This document shows positions 16,880 to 25,251 of a stretch of DNA of 42,655 nt, piece after piece. Origin of the DNA: Lachnospiraceae bacterium (GTDB lineage Bacteria > Bacillota > Clostridia > Lachnospirales > Lachnospiraceae); assembly GCA_015056795.1 (NCBI GenBank), contig SVFO01000032.1:4258-46912 (forward strand), in the 5' to 3' direction. Each line of letters opens with the position of its first letter. The stretch's first letter is position 1. The notes under the pieces were generated by a model, which saw nothing but the letters and a program-made list of their open reading frames with translations, ran no database searches and was not told where the DNA came from. The position numbers were made by a program, and so were the translations under genes.

Positions 16880-19555
16880 TCAGTTTCCATATTTTCCCCA
16901 AGAATCCCAGAATCTTTCCAATCGGTTTTCTAAGCGTTCCACGTTAACCACCTCATAATGCTCCCACTCCCTCGGGAAGGTTTTCCGATAGGACAGCTGT
17001 AAAAAACGTTCATCCAGAAGAGCAATGACCCCAACATCCTCCTGGGTGCGGATCACTCGCCCTGCCGCCTGCAGCACCTTATTCATCCCGGGGAAGCGAT
17101 AGGCATAGTCAAAACCATTCTCGCCCCGCTCGTCAAAATACTTCTTTAATAATTCCTTTTCAAAGCCCACCTGCGGCAGGCCCGTTCCAACGACCACGGC
17201 ACCGATCAGACTGTCCTCCCGCAGGTCAATGCCTTCACTGAAGACGCCGCCCAGAACGCAAAAGCCAACCAGCGTATCCTTTTGCCCCTCTTCCACCTCA
17301 ATCTCCATGTCGATCAAAGAGGTCAGGTCAAGCTTTTCATTTCCGCGAAATCTTCCTAAAAAAAGCTCCTTTTCCTCCTCGGACATAATTTCTTTTTGCA
17401 GGATACACTCAATACCGTCCGTCTGGAACTGCGTCGTAAATACCTCATATAAGGAATGCAAAAAAGCATGCGATGGGCAAAATACCATATAATTTCCCGT
17501 CCTACTATGAATAACAGTATTTATATAACATGCGATATTATATAATTCCTCTGGCGAACGACGCGTAAACTTCGTTGTCACGTCATTCGAAATAAATAAC
17601 GCGCGTTTTTCATTGTCAAAGACAGATTTTGCGTAGACCTCGTAATCGTCCTTATCCCCACCAAGCAATTCTTTATAATATTGAATGGGAAGAAGCGTCG
17701 CTGAGAACAGGATGGAGCTTCTGCCTCGCAGCATGCATTCCTTTAAATTTTCCTTAGGATTCACACAGAACAGCTTGATCAAGAAGGCGCCGTCATCCTG
17801 CATCTGTACATACTTTACATAATGCTCGTCCAAGCGTTCATACATGTCCAGGAAATGGGAAACCTCAAAAAAGAAATCCAAAAGCTCCTCCCGACATGGG
17901 ACCGTTTCCTCCTCCTGCTCGGAGAGATAATCCGACATGCAGGCATAGAGTCTCTGGAGGGCGTTCACAAAGTCATCAATTTCCTCGACAACCATGGCCG
18001 TCTCACATTCCCTCTTAAATAACAGTAGTTCTTTATTACACTTTTCCAAATGGTATGTTATTTTATCCGCGTAGCCCTCTCGAATAAAGATGCTTTTCGC
18101 CTTACTCTTCTTTTTCTGCTTTCCACGCTTTTCCGTGACTGCAGGTTCGGTTGCAAGTCCTGTCATTTCCAATGTCAATTGAACATTTTGAGCTTCCTGC
18201 TGTTCGTTTTCCTGCTCCTTGTCCTTCAGACGCGGTTTTTCCTTCGCGCCCTCCAGCTCCATCATCACTGCTTCCTTAACGGAACGCTTTAGGGAAAGGA
18301 AATCCTCCTTGATCAGCCGGGCAGAGTACATCTCCCGTCCGCGATCCAAAAGATTATGCGCCTCGTCAATCAGGAAGAGGTAATCCCCTCCACCACTCTC
18401 AAAGAAGCGCTTTAGGTATACGTGTGGGTCAAACAGATAGTTATAGTCGCAGATAATGGCATCCGCGAATAGGCTCACGTCCAGCGCCATCTCAAAGGGA
18501 CAAACCCGATGCTTTTCCGCGTATTCCTCCAAAATCTCTCTGCTAAACCGATCCTCATGTGTAATCAAATCATAAATGGCAGCGTTGACTCGATCATAAT
18601 GCCCCTTGGCATAGGGACAACGCTCCGGAACGCATTCCATCTTCTCCTGAAAACAAATTTTCTCCTTTGCTGTCAGGACGATGCTCTTAAAACGAAGCCC
18701 CTGCCCCCTTAAAAGCTCAATCGTATCATCTGCCACCGTTCGTGCGATGGTTTTTGCCGTAAGATAAAAGATTCTCTCGCCCATGTCCCTGCTCATGGCC
18801 TTCATGGCAGGAAAAATCGTTGAAATCGTCTTTCCCACGCCCGTGGGTGCCTCGATAAACAGCTTCTTTTTATGATAAATCGTCTGATAGACATAGGAAA
18901 CCAGATCCTTTTGACCATCTCGGTACGAAAAGGGAAAGGTCAGGGCCTCTAAGGAAGTCTTTCGAATGCCGCGCCACTTCCACATAAAATCTGACCACTT
19001 TTGATATTCCTTTAAGAGCGCCTGGAACCAGGCTTCCAGAACGGGGAAATCATATTCTTCATAGAAATAGCGGATGTCCTCAGTCTCGATGTTACAATAG
19101 GTGATGCGCACCTGAACTCGATCCCGCGGCTTTTGCAGACCATAAAGATAGGCATAGCATTTTGCCTGTGCCACGTGAACTGGCACGGGGCGCTTTAAAT
19201 GATTCAAATCCCGATAGGTTCCTTTGATTTCATCAATCATTAGCTTCTCAGGCACGTCCAAAATACCGTCCGCCCTGCCTTCGACGATGATATGATACCC
19301 ATCTGCAGGGAAAACGGCCTTCAGCGACACCTCAGCCTGGTAATCGGAGCCTGCGCGCTTTTGCAGCATGCGATGGATTCTGCTTCCCTCCTGCATGGCA
19401 TTTTCCGCGCCTGCCTGATGCCGATTGTCAATGTCGCCCTCGCGAAGCAAAAACTCCACCAAGCGCCTGACAGAAACCCGAAGTTCCCCCATGGGAGCTT
19501 CCACATATGCAGGATCATTATCAGGAGCCTTTTTTGCTGGCAAATTACTTTCCAT
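16880..19555 (-). CDS. DinG/XPD-like Fe-S DNA helicase with N-terminal RecB/Cas4-type nuclease domain
   Basis: This 891-residue protein combines two enzymes. Residues about 25-180 form a PD-(D/E)XK nuclease with EGSRIH, GRADGILD (Asp96), IDEIKG (Glu109, Lys111) and the QAKCYAYLY motif (Gln130). Residues about 205-890 form a superfamily 2 helicase with Walker A EAPTGVGKT, four cysteines for a 4Fe-4S cluster (Cys301, 308, 313, 352), the DEAH box (LIDEAHNL) and motif VI (QAAGRVIRT). XPD/DinG helicases unwind DNA 5' to 3' and act on damaged or branched DNA; the attached nuclease suggests coupled unwinding and cleavage in repair. ATG 19555 is preceded by AAGGAGG. The promoter is embedded in a perfect inverted repeat just upstream, so expression is probably regulated. 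Confidence 0.92.
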   Translation of the reverse strand: MESNLPAKKAPDNDPAYVEAPMGELRVSVRRLVEFLLREGDIDNRHQAGAENAMQEGSRIHRMLQKRAGSDYQAEVSLKAVFPADGYHIIVEGRADGILDVPEKLMIDEIKGTYRDLNHLKRPVPVHVAQAKCYAYLYGLQKPRDRVQVRITYCNIETEDIRYFYEEYDFPVLEAWFQALLKEYQKWSDFMWKWRGIRKTSLEALTFPFSYRDGQKDLVSYVYQTIYHKKKLFIEAPTGVGKTISTIFPAMKAMSRDMGERIFYLTAKTIARTVADDTIELLRGQGLRFKSIVLTAKEKICFQEKMECVPERCPYAKGHYDRVNAAIYDLITHEDRFSREILEEYAEKHRVCPFEMALDVSLFADAIICDYNYLFDPHVYLKRFFESGGGDYLFLIDEAHNLLDRGREMYSARLIKEDFLSLKRSVKEAVMMELEGAKEKPRLKDKEQENEQQEAQNVQLTLEMTGLATEPAVTEKRGKQKKKSKAKSIFIREGYADKITYHLEKCNKELLLFKRECETAMVVEEIDDFVNALQRLYACMSDYLSEQEEETVPCREELLDFFFEVSHFLDMYERLDEHYVKYVQMQDDGAFLIKLFCVNPKENLKECMLRGRSSILFSATLLPIQYYKELLGGDKDDYEVYAKSVFDNEKRALFISNDVTTKFTRRSPEELYNIACYINTVIHSRTGNYMVFCPSHAFLHSLYEVFTTQFQTDGIECILQKEIMSEEEKELFLGRFRGNEKLDLTSLIDMEIEVEEGQKDTLVGFCVLGGVFSEGIDLREDSLIGAVVVGTGLPQVGFEKELLKKYFDERGENGFDYAYRFPGMNKVLQAAGRVIRTQEDVGVIALLDERFLQLSYRKTFPREWEHYEVVNVERLENRLERFWDSWGKYGN

Positions 19556-19581
19556 GGGGTACCTCCTTTTAAAATATTAAA

Positions 19582-19617
19582 ACCTCATATAAGATGTTAC
19601 TCCATCTTATATGAGGT
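19582..19617. promoter_or_regulatory. Perfect 15-bp inverted repeat over the helicase promoter
   Basis: The arms are ACCTCATATAAGATG (19582-19596) and its exact complement at 19603-19617, separated by six bases. There is no U-run on either side, so it is not a terminator. It covers the spacer, -10 box and probable start point of the minus-strand promoter at 19594-19622, the placement expected for a repressor operator. An RNA hairpin in the leader is less likely because transcription should begin inside the left arm. Confidence 0.65.
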
Positions 19618-19622
19618 GTCAA
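19594..19622 (-). promoter_or_regulatory. Predicted sigma-A-type promoter of the helicase gene
   Basis: On the minus strand there is a perfect -35 TTGACA (19617-19622), a 17-base spacer and a -10 TAACAT (19594-19599; four of six bases match TATAAT). It lies about 40 bases upstream of the helicase start. Confidence 0.6.
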
Positions 19623-19713
19623 ATTTTATCGTCTGATCGGCAATCTCTATTCTTTTTTCCGTTTGAACACTTAGGGGATCTCTTTCCGCCCCTATTCTAT
19701 GCCTCGCTATTCT

Positions 19714-19938
19714 TTAGCAGGCAACTGTCAGCTTATTCAAAAGCTCCTCAAACTCGGCATTATATCCGTCATAGGCAACCTTCAGAGGTCTGCTGAAATC
19801 CAATGCGTACACGCCGAGAAATGACTTACCATCAACAACATAGCGATTATAGCTTACGTCGATGTCAAAATCACACTTAGAAGCTACATTTACAAAATTT
19901 TTAACACCATCCGGGGTCAATCGAATTGTCTTGATCAT
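19714..19938 (-). CDS. Short HPr-like protein lacking the phospho-histidine region
   Basis: This 74-residue protein resembles phosphocarrier HPr of the sugar phosphotransferase system. The middle segment VDGKSFLGVYAL aligns with the HPr stretch around regulatory Ser46 (NGKxxxxKSIMGVMSL); Ser39 is the equivalent. The N-terminal loop that carries His15 in HPr (GIHARPA) is absent, replaced by a short PDGVKNF. It could therefore not pass phosphate in a PTS, but could be a target of HPr kinase in the manner of Crh. The frame is open to 19983, but GGAAGGAA immediately before ATG 19938 fixes the start. It lies alone between the helicase gene and the divergent asnA. The assignment is tentative. Confidence 0.65.
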   Translation of the reverse strand: MIKTIRLTPDGVKNFVNVASKCDFDIDVSYNRYVVDGKSFLGVYALDFSRPLKVAYDGYNAEFEELLNKLTVAC

Positions 19939-20154
19939 ACTATTCCTTCCTTTCTCTAAAGACCAAACAACTTTAGCAACCAACTTCGAATTACTATTAT
20001 TTTAATCAATTACCGGAAAATGTAAACCGCAAGGATTCACAAAGAAATCCGAAATATCGTCAGAAATCTGTTGATTTTATGGATGAAATATTTTATCAGA
20101 GGGAAAAAGAAGCAACGCTATCACTAAAAAATTGGCTTTTTCCTTAGAAAACAC

Positions 20155-20183
20155 TTGCAATCCAAGGCAAAAAGCTGTTAAAT
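20155..20183 (+). promoter_or_regulatory. Candidate asnA promoter
   Basis: TTGCAA (20155-20160), a 17-base spacer and TTAAAT (20178-20183) form a reasonable sigma-A-type promoter about 40 bases before the preferred asnA start. A TATAAT also occurs at 20213-20218 but lacks a matching -35. I see no T-box leader features upstream. Confidence 0.45.
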
Positions 20184-20224
20184 AGATATGGTAGCTTAGA
20201 ATGCCAGAAAGGTATAATAATAGC

Positions 20225-21235
20225 ATGAGTAACTTAAAACTTCCGAAGGGTTATCATTCCGAGTTGAACCTCTATGATACCCAGATCGCAATTAAAACCG
20301 TAAAAGACTTTTTCCAGACATTGCTGGCAGAAAGATTGAACCTTCTGCGCGTGTCCGCTCCCCTTTTTGTTGATCCAGCTTCTGGACTCAATGATAACCT
20401 GAACGGCGTGGAGCGTCCCGTATCCTTCGACATAAAGTATGAAAATGGAAAAGAAGGCGAAATCGTACAATCCCTTGCAAAGTGGAAGCGTTATGCATTA
20501 AAGAAGTATGGCTTCTCCATAAATGAGGGCCTTTACACGGATATGAGCGCCATCCGCCGCGATGAGGATCCCGACAACATCCACTCCATTTATGTGGATC
20601 AGTGGGACTGGGAGAAAATCATTGCGAAGGAGGATCGTAACCTTGAGACCTTAAAGGACACCGTTCGCACGGTATACAAGGTGCTTCGCAAGACCGAGAA
20701 ATACATGTCCATCCATTACGACTACATCGAGGAAATTCTGCCTCACGACATTTTTTTCATCACCACGAACGAGCTGGCAGAAATGTTCCCTGACTATTCT
20801 TCCAAGGAGAGAGAATACTACATCGCAAAGGCAAAGGGTGCCGTATGCATCATGCAGATCGGTGACGTTCTCGAGAACGGCGAGCCTCATGACGGCCGCG
20901 CACCAGACTATGATGATTGGGCGCTAAACGCTGACATCGTTGTTTACTACCCCGTATTGGACATCGCATTAGAGCTCTCCAGCATGGGTATCCGCGTGGA
21001 TGAGAACTCCCTAAAGACGCAGCTTGAGAAGGCTGGTTGCCCTGAGCGCGCTGAACTTCCCTTCCACAAGGCCATCCTGAACTGCGAACTGCCCTACACC
21101 ATCGGTGGCGGCATTGGCCAGTCCAGAATCTGCATGTTCTTCCTTCGTAAGGCTCACATCGGTGAGGTACAGTGCTCCCTCTGGCCAGATGAGGTTATGC
21201 AGGAAGCAAAGGAAAAGAATCTACAGCTCCTGTAA
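20225..21235 (+). CDS. asnA: Aspartate--ammonia ligase (asparagine synthetase A)
   Basis: AsnA makes asparagine from aspartate, ammonia and ATP in the cytoplasm through an aspartyl-AMP intermediate. The protein follows the family end to end: SAPLFVDPASGLNDNLNGVERPV, seen as SAPLF then GLNDNLNGVERPV, SLAKWKRYAL, EGLYTDMSAIRRDED, HSIYVDQWDWE, APDYDDWALN, LELSSMGIRVDE and TIGGGIGQSR, all characteristic of the class II synthetase-like fold. The length of 336 residues from ATG 20225 fits the roughly 330 of the family. The frame opens at ATG 20201, but that start has no ribosome binding site; AAAGG lies 12 bases before 20225, which is also imperfect. It is monocistronic, ending in a strong terminator. 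Confidence 0.96.
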   Translation: MSNLKLPKGYHSELNLYDTQIAIKTVKDFFQTLLAERLNLLRVSAPLFVDPASGLNDNLNGVERPVSFDIKYENGKEGEIVQSLAKWKRYALKKYGFSINEGLYTDMSAIRRDEDPDNIHSIYVDQWDWEKIIAKEDRNLETLKDTVRTVYKVLRKTEKYMSIHYDYIEEILPHDIFFITTNELAEMFPDYSSKEREYYIAKAKGAVCIMQIGDVLENGEPHDGRAPDYDDWALNADIVVYYPVLDIALELSSMGIRVDENSLKTQLEKAGCPERAELPFHKAILNCELPYTIGGGIGQSRICMFFLRKAHIGEVQCSLWPDEVMQEAKEKNLQLL

Positions 21236-21249
21236 TTACAAAAATCAAA

Positions 21250-21286
21250 AACCGGAAATAACCTCAAGGTTGTTTCCGGTTCTTTT
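21250..21286. terminator. Bidirectional Rho-independent terminator
   Basis: The 15-bp arms AACCGGAAATAACCT (21250-21264) and AGGTTGTTTCCGGTT (21267-21281) pair with one G-U. The stem is followed by TCTTTTATT on the plus strand and by a run of T on the minus strand. It ends asnA and can also end the membrane-protein gene arriving from the right. Confidence 0.9.
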
Positions 21287-21315
21287 ATTGTTCTCTTACT
21301 TTTTCTAATGTTTTT

Positions 21316-23283
21316 CTATGGCGCCTGCCATACGACAAATCTTCCATTTTCGAAGGTCTTCTGGTATCCATAGATTCCCATGAATCGCTGGATCAGCATC
21401 CATTTCGGATCCGTCTCCATCGTCCTGCCCTCGGAATCATCTGGCGCGATTGGACCGTACTCTGCGTAGCTCTTCGAAGCGATCACCACGGGCTTTCCCC
21501 TGCGCTGATTTCCGATCTCTCCCATGAGGTCATCCATGGTTTCCTGCATGACGTCATATCCAAAGGATGCTAAATCATTCCAGGAATGGAACGAGGGCCG
21601 CATGCCTAAGAAAAAGGCCACGGCAGGGAGATTGCCATGTAAAATGACTTCTTTAGTCAACAATCCCTTCTCAGAAGCGAAATCACTTAGCTCCTGCAAA
21701 TCCTCCGCCCGATCCTCTACCATGCGAAGGCCCTTCAGCGCTCTATTCTGAGAAACGGTTGCATTGGCATTCTCCACGCCGCTCCCCTCACAGAATACAA
21801 ATCTTGCTCCAAACATGGTAAATTGTACGCTGCAAAAGCAAAGGAACACCCATAAAACAAGGCAAAGCGGCAACAGACTCGGTCGAAATTCCTCGCTGGA
21901 ATCCCGCCTCTCCTGAGACTTCTTCCAAACAAATTTCGTAAACTCAGTAGCCTTGTGTAAAACAAAGGGAGCCAGTGCAAACAAATTGTTAAAGCTAGGA
22001 TAAATTCCATTGTTACTGCCCAGGGAAGTCAAAAATCCAACCAGGATCAAAAGCATGCCATACAATCTGTTTGCTTTTGCATTTCCAGGGCGAAGCACCT
22101 CCAATGCACCAATTCCCAGAGCCAACATCCAGAACAAGGCGCAGGGCCAATAGATGGGATCATAGCTATAATACAGGAATGAGGTAAATCCATTTCTTCC
22201 GTTCCCCATTCCCAAAACCCAAAACATCATGAGGACACAGACGGCAATACATCCGCATGCCCCGAAAATCCGAAAGACCTTACGAGCCTGCTTCTGCGCA
22301 GAGCCATGAAACAGTAGCGGTATGGCATCCGAAACAAGACCAACCACAAAAACCATCACCGTAAAAAATGCCAATCTCAGGATCCAATAGATACCTTTCT
22401 TAAAGGGCCAAAGCAGACCCTGCAGCATGGAAATGGGCTTATAGTCCGTGGCGCTGTCCGTCATGGCAAATAAAAGCCGTATGCCCTCGACATAATCTGA
22501 AATTTCATAGCGAAGGGCGATCCAAAGTAAGAAAACTGCCAGGGCCAGAAGATATCCCAGAAGACACCAAAGCGTATCCTTCCAAAGCTTACCAAAGGCC
22601 TTCCCAAGCCATTTCCCGTCCTCCTCACTCTCTTCGGCCCACTGCCGAAAGCCTTCCTTGCCCTTCTGTCCCCTCTTCCGTTTCTCCCATCCATCCCAGA
22701 TGGCGTAGGCCCATACGGCCAGAATCAGACCCATCTCTGGTAAATTGGAAAAGCGAACAAAGATATTCGTTCCAAGACAAGCTCCCGCTACCGCAAGCAT
22801 CCAAGGCTTCTCCCTCGTCAGTCCCATGTACAGGAAAATGACACAGGCAAGGAATAATAGATAAGTCAGATAATTATACAGAAGCGCCGTCGGACACCAG
22901 CACATACTGAGGGCAAAAAATTCACCGACAAAAGCAGCAATGACAGAAATTTGAAGCACCCTAGTGCAAAATAGATATCCCGTCACTGCGAGCATGCTGG
23001 CAAACAGACCCGTGTAAACATTCATTCCGACAACCGTATGCCCAAAGGGAAGCTGCGTCAGCACATGCCCAATGGCACTCGCCAGATAGGTGGAGAAGAA
23101 CCAAGTCTTTCCCAGCGCGCCCTCGCTAAAAAAGGCAAAATTGCCATAATTGTATCCCACGTCCCATAGGTCTCCGCCAATGTTCACGTGACGCATGGGA
23201 TAAAGAACGAGGACAGCCAAAAGAAGCAGCTCCCACGCCTTAAAACCATGATTCAATTTTTTCGGCTGGTGCTGTCCCTCCAT
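21316..23283 (-). CDS. Large polytopic membrane protein, GT-C glycosyltransferase-like
   Basis: This 655-residue protein has roughly eleven to thirteen hydrophobic segments, with a first outer loop carrying acidic residues (GGDLWDVGYNYGNF) right after TM1. It ends in a soluble domain of about 120 residues (from about 525) after the last helices. This layout is that of GT-C enzymes such as PMT/ArnT-like transferases, which use polyprenyl-phosphate sugars, and the acidic residues would be the catalytic candidates. I do not recognise a specific family. A Lys/Glu-rich cytoplasmic loop of about 40 residues lies near 205-245. It stands alone between asnA and the GH43 gene, in the direction away from the glycan operon, so a role in cell-surface glycosylation is only suggested. 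Confidence 0.6.
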   Translation of the reverse strand: MEGQHQPKKLNHGFKAWELLLLAVLVLYPMRHVNIGGDLWDVGYNYGNFAFFSEGALGKTWFFSTYLASAIGHVLTQLPFGHTVVGMNVYTGLFASMLAVTGYLFCTRVLQISVIAAFVGEFFALSMCWCPTALLYNYLTYLLFLACVIFLYMGLTREKPWMLAVAGACLGTNIFVRFSNLPEMGLILAVWAYAIWDGWEKRKRGQKGKEGFRQWAEESEEDGKWLGKAFGKLWKDTLWCLLGYLLALAVFLLWIALRYEISDYVEGIRLLFAMTDSATDYKPISMLQGLLWPFKKGIYWILRLAFFTVMVFVVGLVSDAIPLLFHGSAQKQARKVFRIFGACGCIAVCVLMMFWVLGMGNGRNGFTSFLYYSYDPIYWPCALFWMLALGIGALEVLRPGNAKANRLYGMLLILVGFLTSLGSNNGIYPSFNNLFALAPFVLHKATEFTKFVWKKSQERRDSSEEFRPSLLPLCLVLWVFLCFCSVQFTMFGARFVFCEGSGVENANATVSQNRALKGLRMVEDRAEDLQELSDFASEKGLLTKEVILHGNLPAVAFFLGMRPSFHSWNDLASFGYDVMQETMDDLMGEIGNQRRGKPVVIASKSYAEYGPIAPDDSEGRTMETDPKWMLIQRFMGIYGYQKTFENGRFVVWQAP

Positions 23284-23383
23284 GCTGCCCCCTCAGTACA
23301 ATTTCTTTATCAAATTCTTTTTACGAAACTCTTCCAACGACTTCCGTAAGATGATCCATCCATTTCGTTACTTTCGCTTTTGT

Positions 23384-23404
23384 CGCATGCGTTTTTTGCA
23401 TGCG
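23384..23404. other. Stem-loop between GH43 and membrane-protein genes
   Basis: CGCATGC and GCATGCG form a perfect 7-bp stem with a 7-base loop about 30 bases downstream of the GH43 stop. There is no following U-run, so any terminator function is doubtful. Confidence 0.35.
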
Positions 23405-23431
23405 AATCAATCACGCCAGAAAAGCTCTGCC

Positions 23432-25003
23432 TTATGCTTGATAGGAAAGCTTCGTAAATATCGCAGCCTTCGTCTCATCACCAAGTGCATACAGACCCGT
23501 CGTACAGCCTACAAAGCCGCCTGCGACCTCCGTGGAAAGGTTTCTTACGTCTGCTGCCGCCTTGAACTCTCTCTTTCCAGAAGCATCTACGACAAATCCC
23601 TTTGCCTCAAGATCCTTAACCTCAAGACCTACGGTCACCTCATCTCCTGCAATGCTAAGCTCGCCGAGCACCTTGTCCTCTGACTTCTCGCAAAGAATCA
23701 GGGAAGCCTTACCAGCCTTCACCTCAACCTTCAGGTGATAAAACTCATTCTGGAATAATACCAAACCAGCGGCACTGTCACCGTCCACGGAGGCCGTCAA
23801 TAGGCTCGCACTGACGGTGAAGCAGTGATGCTGCTGACGAATGCAGACGTAAGAAGGCACGTCGCTTCCCGTCAGGGTATTCTTGCTAAAGGAGAGCTTT
23901 AAGCCCTCGCCGGCAGAAAGTACCATCCGCTGATCCAAAGGTGCGCGAAGCGTCATAAACTCATCGCCTAACTCCTTCATGGAAGCAAACGCATAGGTAC
24001 GACTGCTTCCGGGAACACAGGTCTTATGCGCCGTTCTCGCAGTATAGGAGGTCGCATCCTTCGCAGGCAGCCACTCAGGAAGATCCACGGTCACAACATC
24101 CGTCAAAAGACCCACGCCGGCATTCACCACGGGCCAGTCATTCTCCCAGGTCACCTTTGCCAGGAAGGTCTCGCGCCCCATGGTCGTGAAGCACTCCTTC
24201 GGGCGAACCGCCAGCATCGTCATATACCACTCGCCGTTCGGCGTTTCGATCAAATCCGCATGTCCCACATACTTGATGGGATACTGCTGCCCCATGTGAC
24301 GATGCGTCAAAATGGGATTGCAGAAATTGTTTTCATAAGGTCCGAAGACCTCCTTGGAACGCGCAACGGATACCGCATGCTCAGGGCCTGTACCTCCTTC
24401 TGCATGAAGGATGTAATAATACTCGCCAATCTTATAAAGATGCGGTCCCTCGGGCCAATGCACGCCCCTCATGGCGCCATTCCAAACATTGTGCTTCTCG
24501 CCGACCATCTTCCAGTTCTTGACGTCAAGCTCCTGAATGTAAATATACCAGTCACCGTCATACTGACAGCCCGCAGGATTGGGATGCGTGCCGATATAAT
24601 AGCACTTACCGTCCGCGTCAAAGAAGAGCGAAGGATCAATGCCGTCCGCGCCCTCCAGATAGTGCGGCTCAGACCAAGGGCCCTCAGGATTCTCTGCCGT
24701 CACGACAAAATTACCGCCATAGCTTACATTCGTACAAATCACGTAGAAGGTTCCCTCATGATAACGAATCGTAGGTGCAAATAAACCTCTGGACACGCCA
24801 GCCTTTGGCAGCGGAAGCTGGGAAGGGCGATCCAGGACATTTCCAATCTGCTCAAAATGCACCAAATCCTTACTGTGCATCAGAGGAAGGCCCGGAAAAT
24901 AAGCAAAAGAAGAATTCACAAGATAATAATCCTCTCCCACAGCGCAGATGGAGGGATCCGGATAAAAGCCGGGCATAATGGGGTTCTTTGATTGAATAGC
25001 CAT
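23432..25003 (-). CDS. GH43 family beta-xylosidase (intracellular)
   Basis: This enzyme removes xylose from the ends of xylo-oligosaccharides. The N-terminal five-bladed beta-propeller has the GH43 catalytic set: Asp16 base (GFYPDPSIC), Asp123 pKa modulator (GIDPSLF) and Glu185 acid (HWPEGPHLY). Residues about 320-523 form the beta-sandwich domain common to the two-domain beta-xylosidases. With 523 residues it is full length. No signal peptide is present, so it acts in the cytoplasm on imported sugars. ATG 25003 follows AAAGGAG. It is the last of three carbohydrate genes on this strand and appears to have its own promoter and a structured leader. Arabinofuranosidase activity is possible, as in many dual-function relatives. 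Confidence 0.93.
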   Translation of the reverse strand: MAIQSKNPIMPGFYPDPSICAVGEDYYLVNSSFAYFPGLPLMHSKDLVHFEQIGNVLDRPSQLPLPKAGVSRGLFAPTIRYHEGTFYVICTNVSYGGNFVVTAENPEGPWSEPHYLEGADGIDPSLFFDADGKCYYIGTHPNPAGCQYDGDWYIYIQELDVKNWKMVGEKHNVWNGAMRGVHWPEGPHLYKIGEYYYILHAEGGTGPEHAVSVARSKEVFGPYENNFCNPILTHRHMGQQYPIKYVGHADLIETPNGEWYMTMLAVRPKECFTTMGRETFLAKVTWENDWPVVNAGVGLLTDVVTVDLPEWLPAKDATSYTARTAHKTCVPGSSRTYAFASMKELGDEFMTLRAPLDQRMVLSAGEGLKLSFSKNTLTGSDVPSYVCIRQQHHCFTVSASLLTASVDGDSAAGLVLFQNEFYHLKVEVKAGKASLILCEKSEDKVLGELSIAGDEVTVGLEVKDLEAKGFVVDASGKREFKAAADVRNLSTEVAGGFVGCTTGLYALGDETKAAIFTKLSYQA

Positions 25004-25027
25004 AACAAACTCCTTTCTGATAACAAA

Positions 25028-25082
25028 GGGAGATCGGCGTTTTGCGCGGTCTCCCTGATTTTTATTGCAGGCTAAACCTGCG
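25028..25082 (-). promoter_or_regulatory. Leader with two hairpins before the GH43 gene
   Basis: On the minus strand, GCAGG-TTTAG-CCTGC (25068-25082) is followed by a GGGAGACCGC...GATCTCCC hairpin (25028-25055) and then TTTGTT. The second may end transcripts from the upstream esterase gene or attenuate the GH43 transcript. No riboswitch class is recognised. Confidence 0.4.
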
Positions 25083-25085
25083 AAT

Positions 25086-25114
25086 ATTTTATCATACTTT
25101 CAAATCTTCGTAAA
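25086..25114 (-). promoter_or_regulatory. Candidate promoter of the GH43 beta-xylosidase gene
   Basis: The minus strand has TTTACG (25109-25114), a 17-base spacer and TAAAAT (25086-25091), about 85 bases before the GH43 start. Confidence 0.4.
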
Positions 25115-25251
25115 TCCTTTTTTCATATGCCATTGCGGTAACTCACCCTAAGCATTTTACTTATTTCAAAAGGATCTGACCACCTCGAATTCTCATGCTC
25201 AAGGCTTGCCGGCAGCCGTAGATTTTCACCCGATTTATCATAGGTTTTCAC

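Noticed and set aside
20079..20147. A 22-codon open frame in the asnA upstream region (possible leader peptide).
   Set aside because: It has no ribosome binding site, no recognisable composition bias toward Asn or Asp and no following attenuator hairpin.
24026..24784. A 252-codon plus-strand open frame opposite the GH43 gene.
   Set aside because: It is an Arg/Ile/His-rich shadow of the well-supported GH43 gene, without a family match or binding site.
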